Origin: Urechis unicinctus | Lineage: Eukaryota; Annelida; Polychaeta; Xenopneusta; Urechidae | Direction: 5' to 3' | Assembly (NCBI GenBank): GCA_034190875.2 | Contig: CM067354.1 | Span: 53,483,335 to 53,547,334, forward strand | DNA: 64,000 nt | Shown: positions 21,393-36,859 of the stretch, one piece after another | Layout: the number at the start of each line of letters is the position of its first letter | Numbering within the stretch: position 1 is the first letter of the stretch | Program-made: the position numbers and the translations under genes | The notes under the pieces: model-generated | The model's database searches: none | Told to the model about the DNA's origin: nothing | What the model saw: the letters and a program-made list of their open reading frames with translations, nothing else

Positions 21393-24300
21393 GCAAAGTT
21401 GATCAATAAATGTTGCTGGCAAGCACCACATTGGACGCTTTTTGTGTGAAAATAACATATAATACTATCTCGATACACACTATGCATCTATATATTTATA
21501 TAAAGTCATGTGGAAAATGATTCTCTCCTGTTTTCCAAGAACTAATAAACAATGGACCTTTTATCTGTATATTTAACAGATAAAAACAAATATCATATAT
21601 ATCAATCCAGTGATTGGTGTATAGTTTTGCTTTTCAGTGCAACCTATGTATCTTTATAAATTTCTCCTCTTCGTCTTGGGTAGATTCACTATTCCATCAC
21701 GGGGGAAAAAAGCAAAGTTTAGTAGAGCCTCTCTTTTGTTACAAACTGCATCGATATACGTTATGATATGATAATCAAAATCACCAACAGACGTTTTACT
21801 AGATGACTACTATATAAACATGCAGCAATTACTCTCAAACAGAAACTAAGACAATTATGGATAATTAGAACAATGGGATCCTATTTGATTCGGCGATAAT
21901 GTGCCAAGGTCTAACTTTCTAGAGCAAATTCTGAAAATGTTATGCATATATGTCAGTATGCATTATGTCAATTTATATGTATACACCATATTATTGAATG
22001 AACCTATTCAAGGTTGACTTTTTTTATAAGTCTAACCTTGCGTTTTGGCCAATCAAGCGTCTTTACTTTCGATAAAATTACATCAGATTGATGATCATAA
22101 ACATATGCTCTAACCAATAAGGTATTACATAAATATTTGATTTCCGTAGAGTTTGGAAGGGATCTATCTTACATTTTGCGAAGCAGCTTAGTTTTATGTG
22201 AAATATCCTTTGATGAATGACATAATCAAGCGATGAAAACACGACACTGCAAAGATAATATTTGAACTGCTGATGCATTAACATTTAAAATACGCAAGGT
22301 TGTGTTAGTTAATTGAAATTGCAATGCTCATGCAAAAAAATATATGCTGGCGATATAAGACCTTAGAAATAAATTGACCCTTTGTACTGAACTTAGATTA
22401 TTTTTTGGAACGGTCGATAAAAGTGTATTTCTTAGGTATATTGGCGTAAAACATCCATTTGCAATCTGGCACTCGCAGCAGTACTAGTGATAGCATCGCA
22501 AAAGTATCGATCACTGTCCCAGTTCGATAGTGCTGATGCTAAAACGTCTGGTGTATTAGGATATAAGGATTCGTTAACGAGATGTCAATATTTCTGTAGT
22601 GATTAGGTTGATCGTGGAAATATTTGTACCGCCCTATTACTTCCCTAATATAATGAGAAAGAGTATAAAATTGATTTCATTTGGTAGGCCTTAAATTATT
22701 TTCAAATAAACGATAATTATTATGCAAGCAAAGACAATGATACCCTTGTACTGTGTCTCAATCAATATCGAGAAACCCGTTTCGTCACTGGCGCAAAGTA
22801 TCTTTTATTATCCACACAGATCATAAATGCACCAATTCAGGAACACGCTCTGAATAACTGAGATATTCTATGATCCAAACTGATATGCGGCCAGACGCTG
22901 TTAGGCATAGACAGGTGTCAAAATATTCAGAAGAGATTGTTATCTTTGACTATAATGCCGGTTGAAGCAAAGTTCCTGCACTGTGCACACTAATATATTC
23001 AATTATGATGTCACGGGGGCTTTTCAAATTCAGTGCCCATAGGGTCTCAAAGAAATCAATATGCGAATGTATATCATTTATTAAATTTCTTCGAGTCAAT
23101 CCCGAAATAGATACTTCCTATTTGAAAAATAATAGGCCTCACATTGTCGACCACCAAGGAGGGTTACTCATATATGCATATGGTCAATACTGATTCCTCT
23201 CAAAATAAATAGAAAAAAACTGCTTAGTTCATTTATATTCGCTCACATTGCGACCGGCCGATTGATCTTAGGGATGAGCGGTACTATTTATATGTATTAG
23301 ACAAAGACTGTTACTTAAGTTGATAACTGTACAAACCACTAATAATTCACATATTTTCTGAATTTGGCACGTGCGTTTACAAGTTAAGCGTCATAGAGCC
23401 TTGCATCGATTGCCCCTGTGGGACCATTGAAGATCGCCATATCTCAAATGCGTCAAGTTGACATGCAAACCCATCTCCTTTTCCCTTAGTGATACGATAG
23501 TTATTATGGCATCTAAATATACTCCAGAGCCTACAGCTCTCTTGTTGAAAACATTATTGAATGCTGAGATCGATAACCGTACACTGGCATGCAAAACATA
23601 TTAAGACAAACATGTCTACTTTCCTCATACATCGTCAGGTTAACGGATAGTAGATTCATACAGCTTACGATTAAAGCATTCACCAACGAAATGACCTACG
23701 CAACGCATGATGAACCAAACACGAATGCTACAATATAAACACACGCAATGTTCAAAACTATCAAATAACATAAAAGAGAATATCTAGCGTTACCGACAAT
23801 AGCATGTTGGATTGTACACCAGATTTGCAAGAATATAGACAATTGTGATCTAATAAGGAAGTAAGCATGCTATCATTGTAAAATAAACGATTTCTGAAGT
23901 AAACTGACATGTTTACCAATCCCTGTTGCTATGAATGGAAGAGAAATTGTGCATCCAACTATTTTTCCATTGATTAAAGGTGTTGGACTACTTTGAAAGG
24001 CGTGTCAAGCGGTATGGTTTATAGCGTCTGCAATCTTGGACGTATGATAACACTTCACATCGCTACAGTCGCTTTCAGCGACAACAGAAGCATAGGCAGA
24101 TCACTATAGATGAGTCTGATACCTTAAATAGTTTCTAAATATAAACTGCGGCCTGTATCTCTTTCAGAAACCGACACATGCAGAAGATACTCATCAATGT
24201 GAGCATCATTGATTAGCAAGGTATAGTTGCATCCTTTAAACCTAGTGCGTTTCAGCTTATAAAATATTATAGAAAACAACTGCTAACTCGTTCTTATTTT

Positions 24301-27300
24301 TTATGATGAGCCCGGCCGTTTGAATGTAGGGATGAACCACAGCGGATCTATATGCATGCATAACATTGAGGATGTACACAAAGCTGGGTTACTGACCCAA
24401 ACACTTAGCAAGCTACATAAGTAAATATTGAAGGCATGTGTGTATAAGTTAGTAATGACTTTCTAGAAACTCACTGAAAGAAGGTATATGGATTTAACGA
24501 CAAATCAACTTGTTATTTCTGTAAGCTCCTATAATTGTACATATAAACTATTATTGAAAAGTAATTTAATCGCAACGGATCGAGATTAACCTCCATTCTG
24601 TGTTCTGGTGGTGTTCAAACACGGCTGCAGTGATGTTTTTTGTTCACTAAAGTTAATTGATTTTTCTTATTTTTCTCATGGTATTCCCCGTCGAGAGCAC
24701 AGTTAAGACAGTCATGTACGGCTATTGCCTTTTATATGAAAATTATATACTTACATTGCATTTTTAGGCGAATCGTTAGTCAATAGATGTTCCGGTCGAT
24801 TCACTGAATTTTAGCCGATCACCTCATTATTCGAGCGTCTATTCTGTCACCGAATGTCTGCAAATTGCTTCATTGTTCATTCATTGAGCATTTCGAAGAA
24901 ATACCCTGTGTGTTGCTAGGTCTTTTCAATCCGAGAAATGTTTTCCCTATTTAAGGGTGCAAAACTGTTCTTAATTAATCGGATAAGTATCAACAGTCAA
25001 TGGTCCATACGCAGCTTTGTTAAGCTTCCCTAGGAAAGATATCTCAGTCAGGCGGCGATGTTGATAATCCGAACAAGGGCGGATAAATCCAGATATCTTA
25101 AAGTTCCTTCCAAAGAGTTTGTACATTTATAACCTGCTCCATTTCTAATTATGTGAAGCTAAATGTACCAGAAGTCATTTGTCTTGCTTGGTGAATTTTG
25201 TGCGGGCAGTCATCATACCTATATAAGAAGCATGTTAACAGAGATCGAATTGATCACTTTATCTGAATAATGATATTTGTTCGCAATAAACAACTTTTAC
25301 TAACCTCAACATATGTGACGTATTGTAATAACGATAACTCAAAGGCCGAAAGTATAGCACACGGTCTGGTAAAGGAGCATCCAATCCCATCCTATGGCAA
25401 TGTGATTATTGATAAACCAATTTAGATTCCCATTCAGCAACGTTCAAAGAAATTGGACACCTAGGAGAGAGATATATCAAATCAATTTGACAGCTCATAG
25501 TTCTCTAAAACCAACTACCTCGTGTTGTCAAAACTGCATTTTTATGAGATAGTTGACAGACGGATATATATAAAAAAACAAATAAAGACTAATCAGTGAG
25601 CATTGAATGAATAGATAACATATTATTGGAGTAAGAATCTAGATTCTAATTTCAACAATCAAACTAAATGGAACAATAGTTAACTTATCGGATAGCAAAG
25701 ACAGATTGCCATAGATTATGCTAGCTATTAGGTATCATATCCACATTTGACACATTTATATCTCATGTACACCGACATCCCGATCAATGCTCTGCTCAAC
25801 AAGACCTCATTTATCCGGCGCCTGCATACCTCAGAAAAAGTAATTCATACTCGTAGTAACCAATCATTGGATTATCAAAGAATCACCCATGCGTGAATTA
25901 TCCTCTCTTTGCAAGCTCAGAGTTTCATCAGTCAGCGTCTGTCTATCTCAGATAAAGGGTTTGATGCTCATGGTAACAAGTCTTTGCCTAGGCCCAACGC
26001 TATATATGTATGCATGTGTGTTGCGTTTATGGCGTCTGTTGCTGCACTGAGGCTACATCATTTTTTTAAACGTGCTTCATTGATCAGATAGCACGTGGTC
26101 TGCAAGCGGACATTGGAGTTCCTACTGCATATATGACGTCATCGGCTGGCCGTCTGTAGTGTAACTGCAACTGTCGATATTAAGATGAATAGCTCCGTGG
26201 TGGAGTTATGTTTTTGTATGTATTTTCGCCGGGCTTTTCTTGTGTGTATAAGTTACCGAGACATCTCTTTTCGATTGCAAATAAAACTCATGTGTTTTCG
26301 TTGGTCTGTAAATGTGGTAGAAGTGCATGTTGGTATTTCATTGATTAACATAAATATTTTTTCTGTATAATGCTTAACCACAAGAGACGTGTCGTATTGT
26401 TTTCATGCATTCAACAATTAAAGATCATGTAGCAGGCGACACCCAGATAAAGATATTTCTACTCATGATAACTCACCTTGAATGTTTTTTTCCTTTAAAA
26501 GCCAAAAAAAGAGAGATCGATACCCATGGTTAATCATTCACTGATCAGCCCCGCACAATCTATGGTGCAAATGTTCCTCTGAAACGGAAGTAGGTCGCCC
26601 TTCTGCTGTCTGGTGCTTGATTTGATTTACGCGCTACACCGATCAGATAGCGCATTGTACAACATATAAACTGTTGTCGACAAGTCATTTGTATTTGAGC
26701 AACTAAAAACATTGAGATGAATAAGCTTGTGTGCAATATGTTTTGCCCATGTAATTCTGTTTTCCCAAGCTAAAGTGACAAGAGTGTTGTTATATGCTAG
26801 TGTGACTGTTGCTAATTCCACACATCTCACTATGCTGAGACATATTTTATCTCAATATAGCCACATATTTTTGTAGCCTTGTGCTTGGGCGAGCTAATCT
26901 GCACATTGTGTCACCTCTTCGTGCTGCAAGTCATTTCCTGTTACATCACCTTTTTTATAAAATTTCTTCAGGGGGAATGTGCCAAACAGTCCTTTCAGTA
27001 CGCAACTACAAATCATTTATATGAGTTGGATGTCAAACCACACCCTATTCGAAAGATGTACTAAATTCTTTCTGATCATATCAGTCCGAGCAATTTATTC
27101 CCATCGTTTGCAGGACTGTTATCAATTTGTAGCAACATTTATAAGTTCAAAAGATTACCACGCTATATGCACTCGGACGGTAGGTAAGGAAAACCGATAA
27201 TGAGCCTGATTACAGAGTTTGTAAACAACAACAGTAATCTGCAACAAAAAGGTTTGAACTTAACTGTTTTGATTTGCTAATGCAAGTAAACATGTACAAT

Positions 27301-30300
27301 GTAGGGATACAACCGACAATGCTAGATGTTTGTATCAAATGAATCCTATTTAGAGTTCCATTGCGGAGCAGCTATCGCTATTCAGTCTGATTTATTTGAA
27401 AAGCAACATGAACGATGAACATGGTTGTATTAACAGCAGTTGAACTAAACGATGTTTCATAAAAAGCCTGCTCATTATTTTATGTAATTTTTTCACTTTA
27501 TACGAAATATTGGATCGACGTTAAAAAGTCGCTATGTAATCAATCAGTAATTTATCTCTAGGACTAGAATAATATTTGTCGGCTTTGCACATATTTGTTC
27601 CATGAACGCTTAAAATTCGTAGTAAATTCATAACTAAATTAATGTTTTGACATAACAAAGACCGGGCTTTTGCAGACAAAGTGCTTGGATAACAAATCCC
27701 ACCTGCATGTTGGAGCTGGTGAAATCGTTTGAGTTTGCGACTGCACTCGGTAATTACGCATTAAGTGCACTTGAAGAGAGCCAACTACTTTGGGAACAAT
27801 TTACTTCTTGACAAGGTAAGTGTTCTTTTTACTATATTGGCCTTTAGTCACCGCAATCCCAAGGAAAACATCAAAATTACCGAGCTATCTGCAACAGTCA
27901 CGTGGCCAGAGCGTGTAAAATCATAATGTTGAGGCAGGATGACTCGATTCCGTTATTGCCCTATGTCTCAGTCAAAGCGGGACATATGCCGATCCATCTT
28001 TTATGTTTGGGTAGATGCTCCTTGATTGTTTGCTTGATTCAGTGACGCATTGATAATCTGCTGATTGGATCAGTCATAATTTCAATATTTATTCTTTTCT
28101 CCTTAACGCACAGACAGTTCTATTGCGTTGTTTTGCTTTCGCTATAAGCTTGCTTAAATAATGCGCTATTGTTTAGAACCCCCTTAGTATTAGAATGTTT
28201 TGTGTATGCGTGCATGTAAAAATAAAGGCGTATGTGTTCATTTCTGAATGCATATGAACGTGCATCAGACTTAGCCCGCCTCCCGACAACAACAATTATT
28301 CGTTTTGGCATTGTATCTGTAGGCAAACAACTGCATCGATTCCCTGGGAAGGAGATGAACATATTGTCTGTGAATTAGCAGTAAAGATGCTGTGCTGGAG
28401 TTCTGACATGTACGCTTTGTTTGAGTTATTTACTAAAAGCATTCCAAATCACTCTTAGTGCTCCTCTTAGCTGCTGACGTATACAGCCAGATTCGTATTT
28501 GAACACATTTGTGTAATGCTAGTTCGAAACTGTCAACATACTTTTTGCCAGAATATGAGCAACATCGTGATAATGTATACCTTCTTAATGCAAATATTCC
28601 ATTCACAACCTGTCCACTGAGACAAATTGGGATTTCCCGGTTGATTGTCTTCGTCGGCGTCATTTTGCGCATTTGAATAAAGCAGACTTTACCGTAAAAG
28701 TGCATTTAAAAGAGCATAATTGTGTGATCCTTAGAGAGGTTAAGAATACCTTGGTCTGCGTATGCTGCCAAAAGCTGGAACACTGCAATAAATATTTCCA
28801 AATGTAATGCGGTGCGAAGCTTGATTAAAAGAAATATAATAGCTAACGCCGTTTAACAGGTCACAACGTCCAATAGCCAAATCAACATATTGTAAACAAA
28901 ATCATTTATTTGGTCGTCGCCTGCAGGATAAGATAAACACAATAAAACCTTGACGATTCGTCGCCAAGATTTGAGCATCAATTGCATAGATGTTGCGTGT
29001 GTAAACATGCATTCTCGGTGTTTGTTCTTAGTTCGTTAAAAGCTTTTGAATGGTCAACTCCGAATAAGTATTTTCACTTACAATCTTATTAATAGAAGAG
29101 ATGTGATTAAGCGTGAATGGGTAATTACTGGAAAATATTCCGATCACACATACATCTCTTTGCTGGTTATGCTTGCTATATAATATTCTGGTGACGAGCA
29201 CGCATTAAAATCTTCCCTTCTCCTGAAGTGACGTTCCTCTATATTCAGCATCAACGTACCTACTAGCATCTATAAATGCCTATCCTTCTTGACCAGCTCG
29301 TCCAACGCAAGCACATCTAACTTAATGTACAGTGATGTACAGCTCAAAAGCCTCAGATATAAAGCATGATTCAACTCAAGGATGCTGTATTGTTCTATAC
29401 TTTACCATTTTCCGGTATGTTGCAGTGATTTGATTAATTACTTGCGGAGATCCCCGTTCACATTACCAATCGTTCGCTGCTGGATACCAGGTAAATTACA
29501 TGAATCCATTCACGAACGTAATGTCATATGTCATCCGTAAATGGGATTGTTATATAAGACATTACATGGGGTATCATAACTATGGCTGAAAGGCATATCA
29601 TGCTGATGGGACAGTTCGGTCCCAAATCCCACATTTCAAATATCAAATACGAACCAAAAGTTTGATTACTCTCAACCCTGAATTGGATATTTGTGTACCG
29701 TCGCTATTAATCGAATTGTAATAAAATTCTTAATAATCTAAGTATCAATACAACCTCCAAAGGTATTACGACAAAGCCATTGTGATTTATTTTTTTGTCA
29801 GTCTGCATTAATTGCATAATGACTGAGTGAAGAGCATATGATCCATGAGGCTAAAGTTCAGTGCGACTCAAACTCAAATGATCAAACATACAAACACAGT
29901 AGGGTGGTGGTATCTCGCAGCAAGACTGCCCCATGACCAGTAAATTTTCGTCCTATAAATCAGCGAGGCAATTCGTTTTAGATAATAATATCATTCCCGT
30001 TGAGATCAATGCAATATGGATGCGTATTCACATTACAAGATTAATTGTAAATGTTACCATTCATTTGTAATGCATGGTTACGATGAAGTCCATAAATATC
30101 GACATCCCAATAGCATTAACGGTGACGTATATCATTGCGTCAGCTTGTTGCACAGCATCATCTGTCATGGTATTATGATGCGGTTTCCGAATGGATAATG
30201 CGGGTTGCATAAGACAAGTCCACCTTACACTACGATGCATCTTTTGTGGGAGATAGATATGTACATGTAGTGAATGCAACATCATTGATTATGCAGTACT

Positions 30301-33230
30301 TACCATTATAACCGTCGAGATGTTTATAATAAGCGTTAAGTTTATTGCGATGCTGCTGCTTACGCCATATCCGATGCTAAATGTTTGATTTAATTCCACG
30401 TATATTCAGTTCCCTTCTTCCAACGATGTAATTGATCGTTTGAAGAAGCTATCGGTATGTACGATATTGCTTTGCCAGTCAAATCGGCGTTTACTATTAT
30501 ATTCAAAAACATGGAATCTAATAACTTCCCGATAACTGCTGTCACTAAGCGACAAGTTGGAACTTATTTCTTTCTACAGTATGACCTTCGGACACGCCCA
30601 CAATTAAGGCATTAAACTCATTTCTCGATCAAATTGCTAAGGAGTACAGTTTTTGTTTTTAAGGCTTTTGTACATTATTGACGATGCAATTGAATAACAT
30701 GGGTTATGCAGTGAAGAGGTATTGTCAAGCAGAATCACGATTTCAACTGGAAGCCGAAGTTGCGCAGTCCCGCCAAATGAGGCTAATCTTATACTTACAG
30801 AAAGCATATACGACCAGCGACTTTTATGGATAAGGTGTTAAGCGCAAATTTGTATAGGAGTCTACAGTACGATCAATGCAACAAAATAAATGGGTTATAT
30901 AAAAAAATGTTGAGCGCGTGTATAATATACCTTATTCAACAATGTACGGTCCTCCGTGCATGATATATAGGCACGGTGAATCTATTATAAAGTGTTCAAA
31001 GAAAAACAATTATATGAGAAAACGTTCGACTGTCGCTGATGCATTTAGAGCGGCACAAAATTAGCCATAAAGGCCTATATCCAAAAGTATTTAGCTTAAG
31101 ATCGCAAGTATATTGATTCATAATACCGCCGTGCATATAAGATGAGTGCCTGTGATAAATAACTTTCAAAGAAAGCTGCTCCTGTGACTAACGTTTAATA
31201 TTCGTTTGCGAACAAATCATTTACGCTGTTTTAAAGATGCATTTTTCACCTTGTTCAAGACAGGTATTGCATGCAGTTGGCAACATCGCATCGCGATCAT
31301 GCATTTTCAACCTTGCACCCTGCCGTCTCAACTAGTGATTCAATTAGCATTAAAAACAAACAGCAAATACTGTACTTATTTACTTGATTGGATAATAGCT
31401 AAGTTGACATCAACTGTGCCGAGTTATATTGCTGGTCCTGGCGTATCTACGGAGCACATATACAGTACGACACAAATGTTTTATTAATCAGTCGGTTGGA
31501 ATGCACACCACACCGATAGGATCATATTTTAACAGTGGGAGCACAACAGTAAGATTAGAAATGCTTAGTTATCACGGATTGCATTCAAACCTCACATTGG
31601 GAGCCATTTATGCCATTCTTGTAGAAGAGCCCCTCAAATCAGTTAATTCATTACTTGATTAATTAACTACGACGATTAACAAATAAGTGCAGTCTTCTAA
31701 GTGCATAATTCGGCCTGGGGTACAGTTCTGGTTGCAAAGGGTTCTGTATCCTACTTAGTAGTTTAATGACATCCGTATACACTCTGTGATTATAAAACTT
31801 GCGATTTTGCATTTGTGAAACAGTGCTTGATATAAGCATCTGACTTATATCTTTGCGCTACGACAGTCAATAATGGAAAGCTCTTACGATATTATGCGCT
31901 GTACTAGCAAAGTATTAGTTGCTGATTAGCTTGCACTACTTCATCATCGGTTTGAAGCCAGCTACAAGTCATCAAATGTATCAACAGACACTTTGTCCAA
32001 TGCTGTGTAAGGCATGCCAAAATGATATCATTAAGTACTATTCAGCGACTAATGGCGAAAGTGCGTTCTGAATGCAATCACATCAAGAGGATTCTTGAAA
32101 TATATTATCTACAGGTGGTCAACTAGACCTAGGAAAGAAAAAGAAGCTAGTGATGCATCATTTTGTTTTAAGACACCTGTCATCGTGCGCAGTTATGCTA
32201 TATTACTAGGACCCGTACCCGGCGGTGCCAATACATCATGACAAATAATAAATACGCTCTTGAACTGTTTGCTGATCACAAAGTCCATTTTCCTCTACAT
32301 TTGTGCAACATAAAGCTAGAAAGGCTTTGGTTTGTCATACTATAAGTACGTCCTGCTCATTGAGGGCGAATAAATTTGTAAGATTTGCACGTAACGAGCT
32401 GAATTTATGCATAATAAAGCATGAGTGATTATCAGTTTGTTAAATCTTACGTTTCGGCGTTTACAATATCCTTTTTTCAAATTTATCGATGCATGCTACA
32501 TTTTGGAGAAACAATAGCGACATCATCTTATAGGCCCATAGTTGTGAATGCACATGGCAAATATACCAAAATTATTGCTTGACTCTAATGGCACCCGAGT
32601 GCTCCTATTAACTGCAAAATATGGTACATTTAATAATGATGTCACGTACCGGATAGCAAATCAAATTTATACAGGGATCATCTTGTTGGCGGTCAATTTA
32701 GTTTAATGCACTCGGTGAGAGGCACATCATTTATTAAGGACCATCTCAAATACATTTGCCGCACTGTGGGTGTTATGTCTCCATAGTCATCTTAATCACT
32801 CAATTGGCATACTGACGGCCATCGAGGGATGCTTCTCATATATGCATATGGTCAATGCGATACTCGATCTAAATTATAGACGATACCGCTCACTCATTCG
32901 TATTTGTTTATGATGAATCTGGCCAATGGAATGAAGGGGATGTACCACAGCGGTTCAATTTGCATGCATAACCTTTTGGATGTAAACAAAGACTTTGGAA
33001 TGTGGTTAATCTATAAAGAGACAGATGCATCAAGTTGGTTCCATCATATGAGTTGTAATAAAGTTACCTCCAGTCAACTCATATATCTCTACAATTATGG
33101 TATAAAAAGCAGGCATCTATCCAAGCAATGTTTACCTAGCGCCGTAGCAATGTTTGAACACGTCTCACATTATGCGTATAATGCAAGTAGGTTTGTAAAC
33201 ACAAATAACAATGATAGTTTAAAATAGAAT
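21393..33230. repeat. Arm B of the recent long direct duplication (partner 1-15,050)
   Basis: It has the same blocks in the same order as arm A. Arm B lacks the 2.86 kb LINE-bearing insert (junction at 21,600), the palindrome (about 29,975), about 48 bp matching 11,165-11,212, about 24 bp and about 110 bp in m17 (near 30,815 and 30,955), and about 225 bp matching 12,979-13,203 (junction near 31,388). It has about 50 bp at 26,640-26,689 that arm A lacks. No gene is supported. Confidence 0.93.
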
Positions 33231-34692
33231 AATTGTCATTTCAAACTATGTTCTAATATGCGGTTTGTCCAAGGATGGCCTCTGAAAGCATCAATAGCAT
33301 CATTTCCCCCATTGTTTCCTATATCTATCTAGAAATTCGGCCGGTTGTGTGTGAAAAGCTTTCCTCAACTTGAGACGCATATGTTCCGTAAAAGAAACAG
33401 CTGACATGCAGTGACGATAGTAGTGTGGTTTACTAAAACTTAGACATGAATGCGTAGCTTTGCTGAGGATTCCTTGGTAAGATATTTCAGTCGGGCGGCG
33501 ATGATAACGATATGTGCTGAGGCGGATAGATCCATATATCTTAATTTCCTTCCACAGAGGTTATACATTTATAACAAGCTCGATTATGTGCTGCTGAATT
33601 TACGGAAACTACGCTTGAATCCGGTTGGTGCAGGCATTCATCCCAACTGCAAATATGTATAGGAGCATGTTAACAGATATTGATTGAATAATTCATCTAG
33701 ATAATGATATTTGTTTACTATTATCAACTACATCTGACCGCAACATAAGTGACACACTGTAATTCAATAATTCAAGGGCCGAACGTTTAACACAGGGTCT
33801 GGTAATTGAGCATCCAATGCCATCCCAATGGCAATGTGATAATTGATAAACCAATTCAGATACCCATTCAACAGCGTGCGATAAAATTGGAACGCCTATT
33901 GATGATACCTAGTATAGAGAAATATCTACTCAATTTGACAGCTCATGGTTCTCTTGAACAAACAGCATTTCCTCATGTTTTCATATCGGCATTTTTATTA
34001 GATAGTTAACTGACAGATACCTGAAGAACATGACTAATGACTAATCAATGAGTTTTGAATGAATAGATGATATATTATTGGAGTAAGAATCCTCGTCGAG
34101 ATGTTTCAACAATCATTCTAAATGGAATGCAAATGGTTACTTGCTATAAAGATTGTGCCAGCTATTACGTATATCATATCCACAACTGACACATTAATAA
34201 TTTATGTACACCGGCAACACGATCAATGCTCTGCATAACAAGACCTATTTATCCGGCGCCTGTCTTCCTCAGAATAAGTAATTCATACTCATGGTAACCC
34301 ACCATTGGATTATTCAAGATTCATCTATGCGTAAGAGTGCCATCAATCAGCGCCTGTCTTTCTCAGATTAAGAGTTTGATGCTCATTGGAACTAATCATT
34401 GGATTAGCCCATCGCTATCTTTGCCGAGGTTTTTCCTTTCAAATGCATGTATGATGCATTTATGGCGTATGGTGCTGCACTTATGCAATTAGATGTTGTT
34501 TATTTGTTTGTTTGATCGCGTTGGTCTACCAGCGGACATTGGAATTTCTGCTGCATATTTGACATCGTCGGCTGGATGTTTGTAGCGCAATCACAACTGC
34601 TGACATTTAGATGAATATCATTATGTTTAAATTATTATGGTATTTGTTCATTCTATCATATTGGTTTGGCAGCGGAAGAAGCACCTACTTGA

Positions 34693-34710
34693 CCCCCCCC
34701 CCCCCCCCCC
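34693..34710 (+). repeat. Homopolymer C18
   Basis: Eighteen C in a row inside block m12. The sister positions hold only about five (near 17,531 and 42,273), so this is a local expansion. It is also a likely site of sequencing-length error. Confidence 0.95.
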
Positions 34711-34933
34711 GCAATCCCATAATTACCAAGGTATCCATAACCATCAAGTGGCCTGAGCAAGTGATTAATAAAATGCCAATACATATAAAACCGAAAGTAC
34801 CGGGGTTTTGGAACAATCCTTGACATTTGATTATTGATAAGATTCAACATTGTTTTCTTTAATCAAAAAAAGCTCTGTAATGATTGAAAATAAAATGCGT
34901 GATTTCACTATATATCAAAATTATGAAACGAGC

Positions 34934-34948
34934 ATGTGTGTGTGTGTG
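34934..34948 (+). repeat. Short (TG)n microsatellite
   Basis: About seven TG units in m12a. The paralogue near 42,491 reads catgtatgtatgcc, so the TG run is an expansion in this copy. Confidence 0.9.
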
Positions 34949-36859
34949 CCATGAACCTACATTAGCATTATCATATTTCATGTTGTTTTTCTTTTTTAAT
35001 ATTTTGTTTTCCATAAAGTAAATGTATATGAGTTATTTAATTAAAATTGACATTGAAATGGTTTTAAGATTATTGTGTTATTTTGCTGTTTGTATGAACG
35101 CATAATTATCTGGGAAGATACGATAGTGTCCACTCAACCGATCCTTACTGGCCCAGCAGAAACAATTTGAATACACTGCTGTCAGTGCATAATGAGATAT
35201 TCTGATGGTTACATCTACGTATATAATATTAGGTCACTGAATTCGCATCGGACCTTTCTACTAGCTTTATCTTGGCTTATTTCCTTCCTTCGTTGTTGTT
35301 TGTATTATTTGTATTGGATATGATTGCATCAAATTATAGCATCTACAGGCTAGAAAGGTAAGATTCAAGTACCTTGATGTTTTGGATACCAAATCAATAT
35401 TTTACTTCCAATGCTATCCTGCAAATACCTATTCGAGATCTGAAGGCTGGTGTCCATAGACCCTCATCAAGCTTTCTCAAAATTACCCATCACCACCCAC
35501 GCTAGTTAATGCCAGCAGAAATTTGGATCGGCAAGCTGCTGATGGATATTTTAAGGGCGTTCTAGCTTCCAGACGTGACATATCCGTCACTTATCTGGAT
35601 TCGAGGGCTACCAATCTATCCTCCACTGATAACCACTAACAAGCATTTAATTATTTCTAACGCTGTCAATATGAAACATTGACTGCACTTCTAGTTAAGA
35701 GTTTATAACGTGATCATTTGTTATCAAGCATTGCATATAATGCCCATTACTAATATATGATAACCCGCGTTCATGCTGTTTAAATAATACATCCAGCGGT
35801 AGCCGGCCACTCAAAGGACACGATACAAGACATCATGATATGTCAGCGTCCGGGTACATCGACTGAGCGCCTTTCCTTGTCGTGTTTTGAAATGACCACG
35901 CTAATTAAATAGCATCTAGTCCAACATAAACACATGGTCTGGTAATGGAACATCCAATCCGTTCATGCTGTTATGTGATTACTGGAAAACCAAGTCCAAT
36001 TCTGATTCAGCAGCATGTGTAGAAATTGGAATGCCCATCGACGAAACTTAAGGGAGAGTTATATCCTCTTCATTTGACAATTCATGGTTCTCTGCAGCAA
36101 ACTGCCTCGTGTTGTCGCATTGTATTCGGGAAGGAATAATTATCAATGATAATACCAGTGATAGGGCACATTATATGCCCAATTGTTGTCGCTTATGTTC
36201 GGATCAACGATGTATTGCAGATAACGTAGATACACTTTAGCACTCTATGTTTGGTAATATAGTTAACTAAGAGCATAATGATACTTGATGTACACAGACA
36301 CCTCGATTAATATTTGCACGCAAAGGCTTAATTCATTCTGCATCTGTCTATCGGTGATAATATATTCATACTTATGATGACCAATGAATGGATATGCCAA
36401 GATTTATTTTATGGGAGAGTTACCCTTCCTTTGCACGAAAACACTCCTATTAGACGACGCCTGTCTATCTTAGATAAAGATATGGAGACTAACTCATCTT
36501 TCGATCAGCCTAGCTCTATCTATGATGTAGATTCTCCTTCCAAATGTATGTATGGCGCTTTATGGGGTTTGGTGCCGCATTCACGCTACTTGACGTTTGT
36601 CACTCACTACATTGATCAGACAGCACCTGGTGTACGAGCGCACATTGGTAATTTTACAGCATATCAAACGTGGACGACACGCTGTTTGAAGTGAACGAGG
36701 ATATGAAGACGAACAGACCTATTTGGATTAGGTTTTCTCCCATTTTGATCTGTTATCAAGACTGCTAGTGAAAAAGTTGCCATTTACACACATTGGAATA
36801 TTTTATCCTAGTGTAGGCAGATGCCAAATGATAGGTGTAGCTTGTTGGTATTACAAGCT

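Noticed and set aside
36374..36694. 106-codon frame over m8/m9
   Set aside because: Other m8/m9 copies are interrupted, and the ~110 bp core period is not a multiple of three, so a conserved repeat protein is unlikely.
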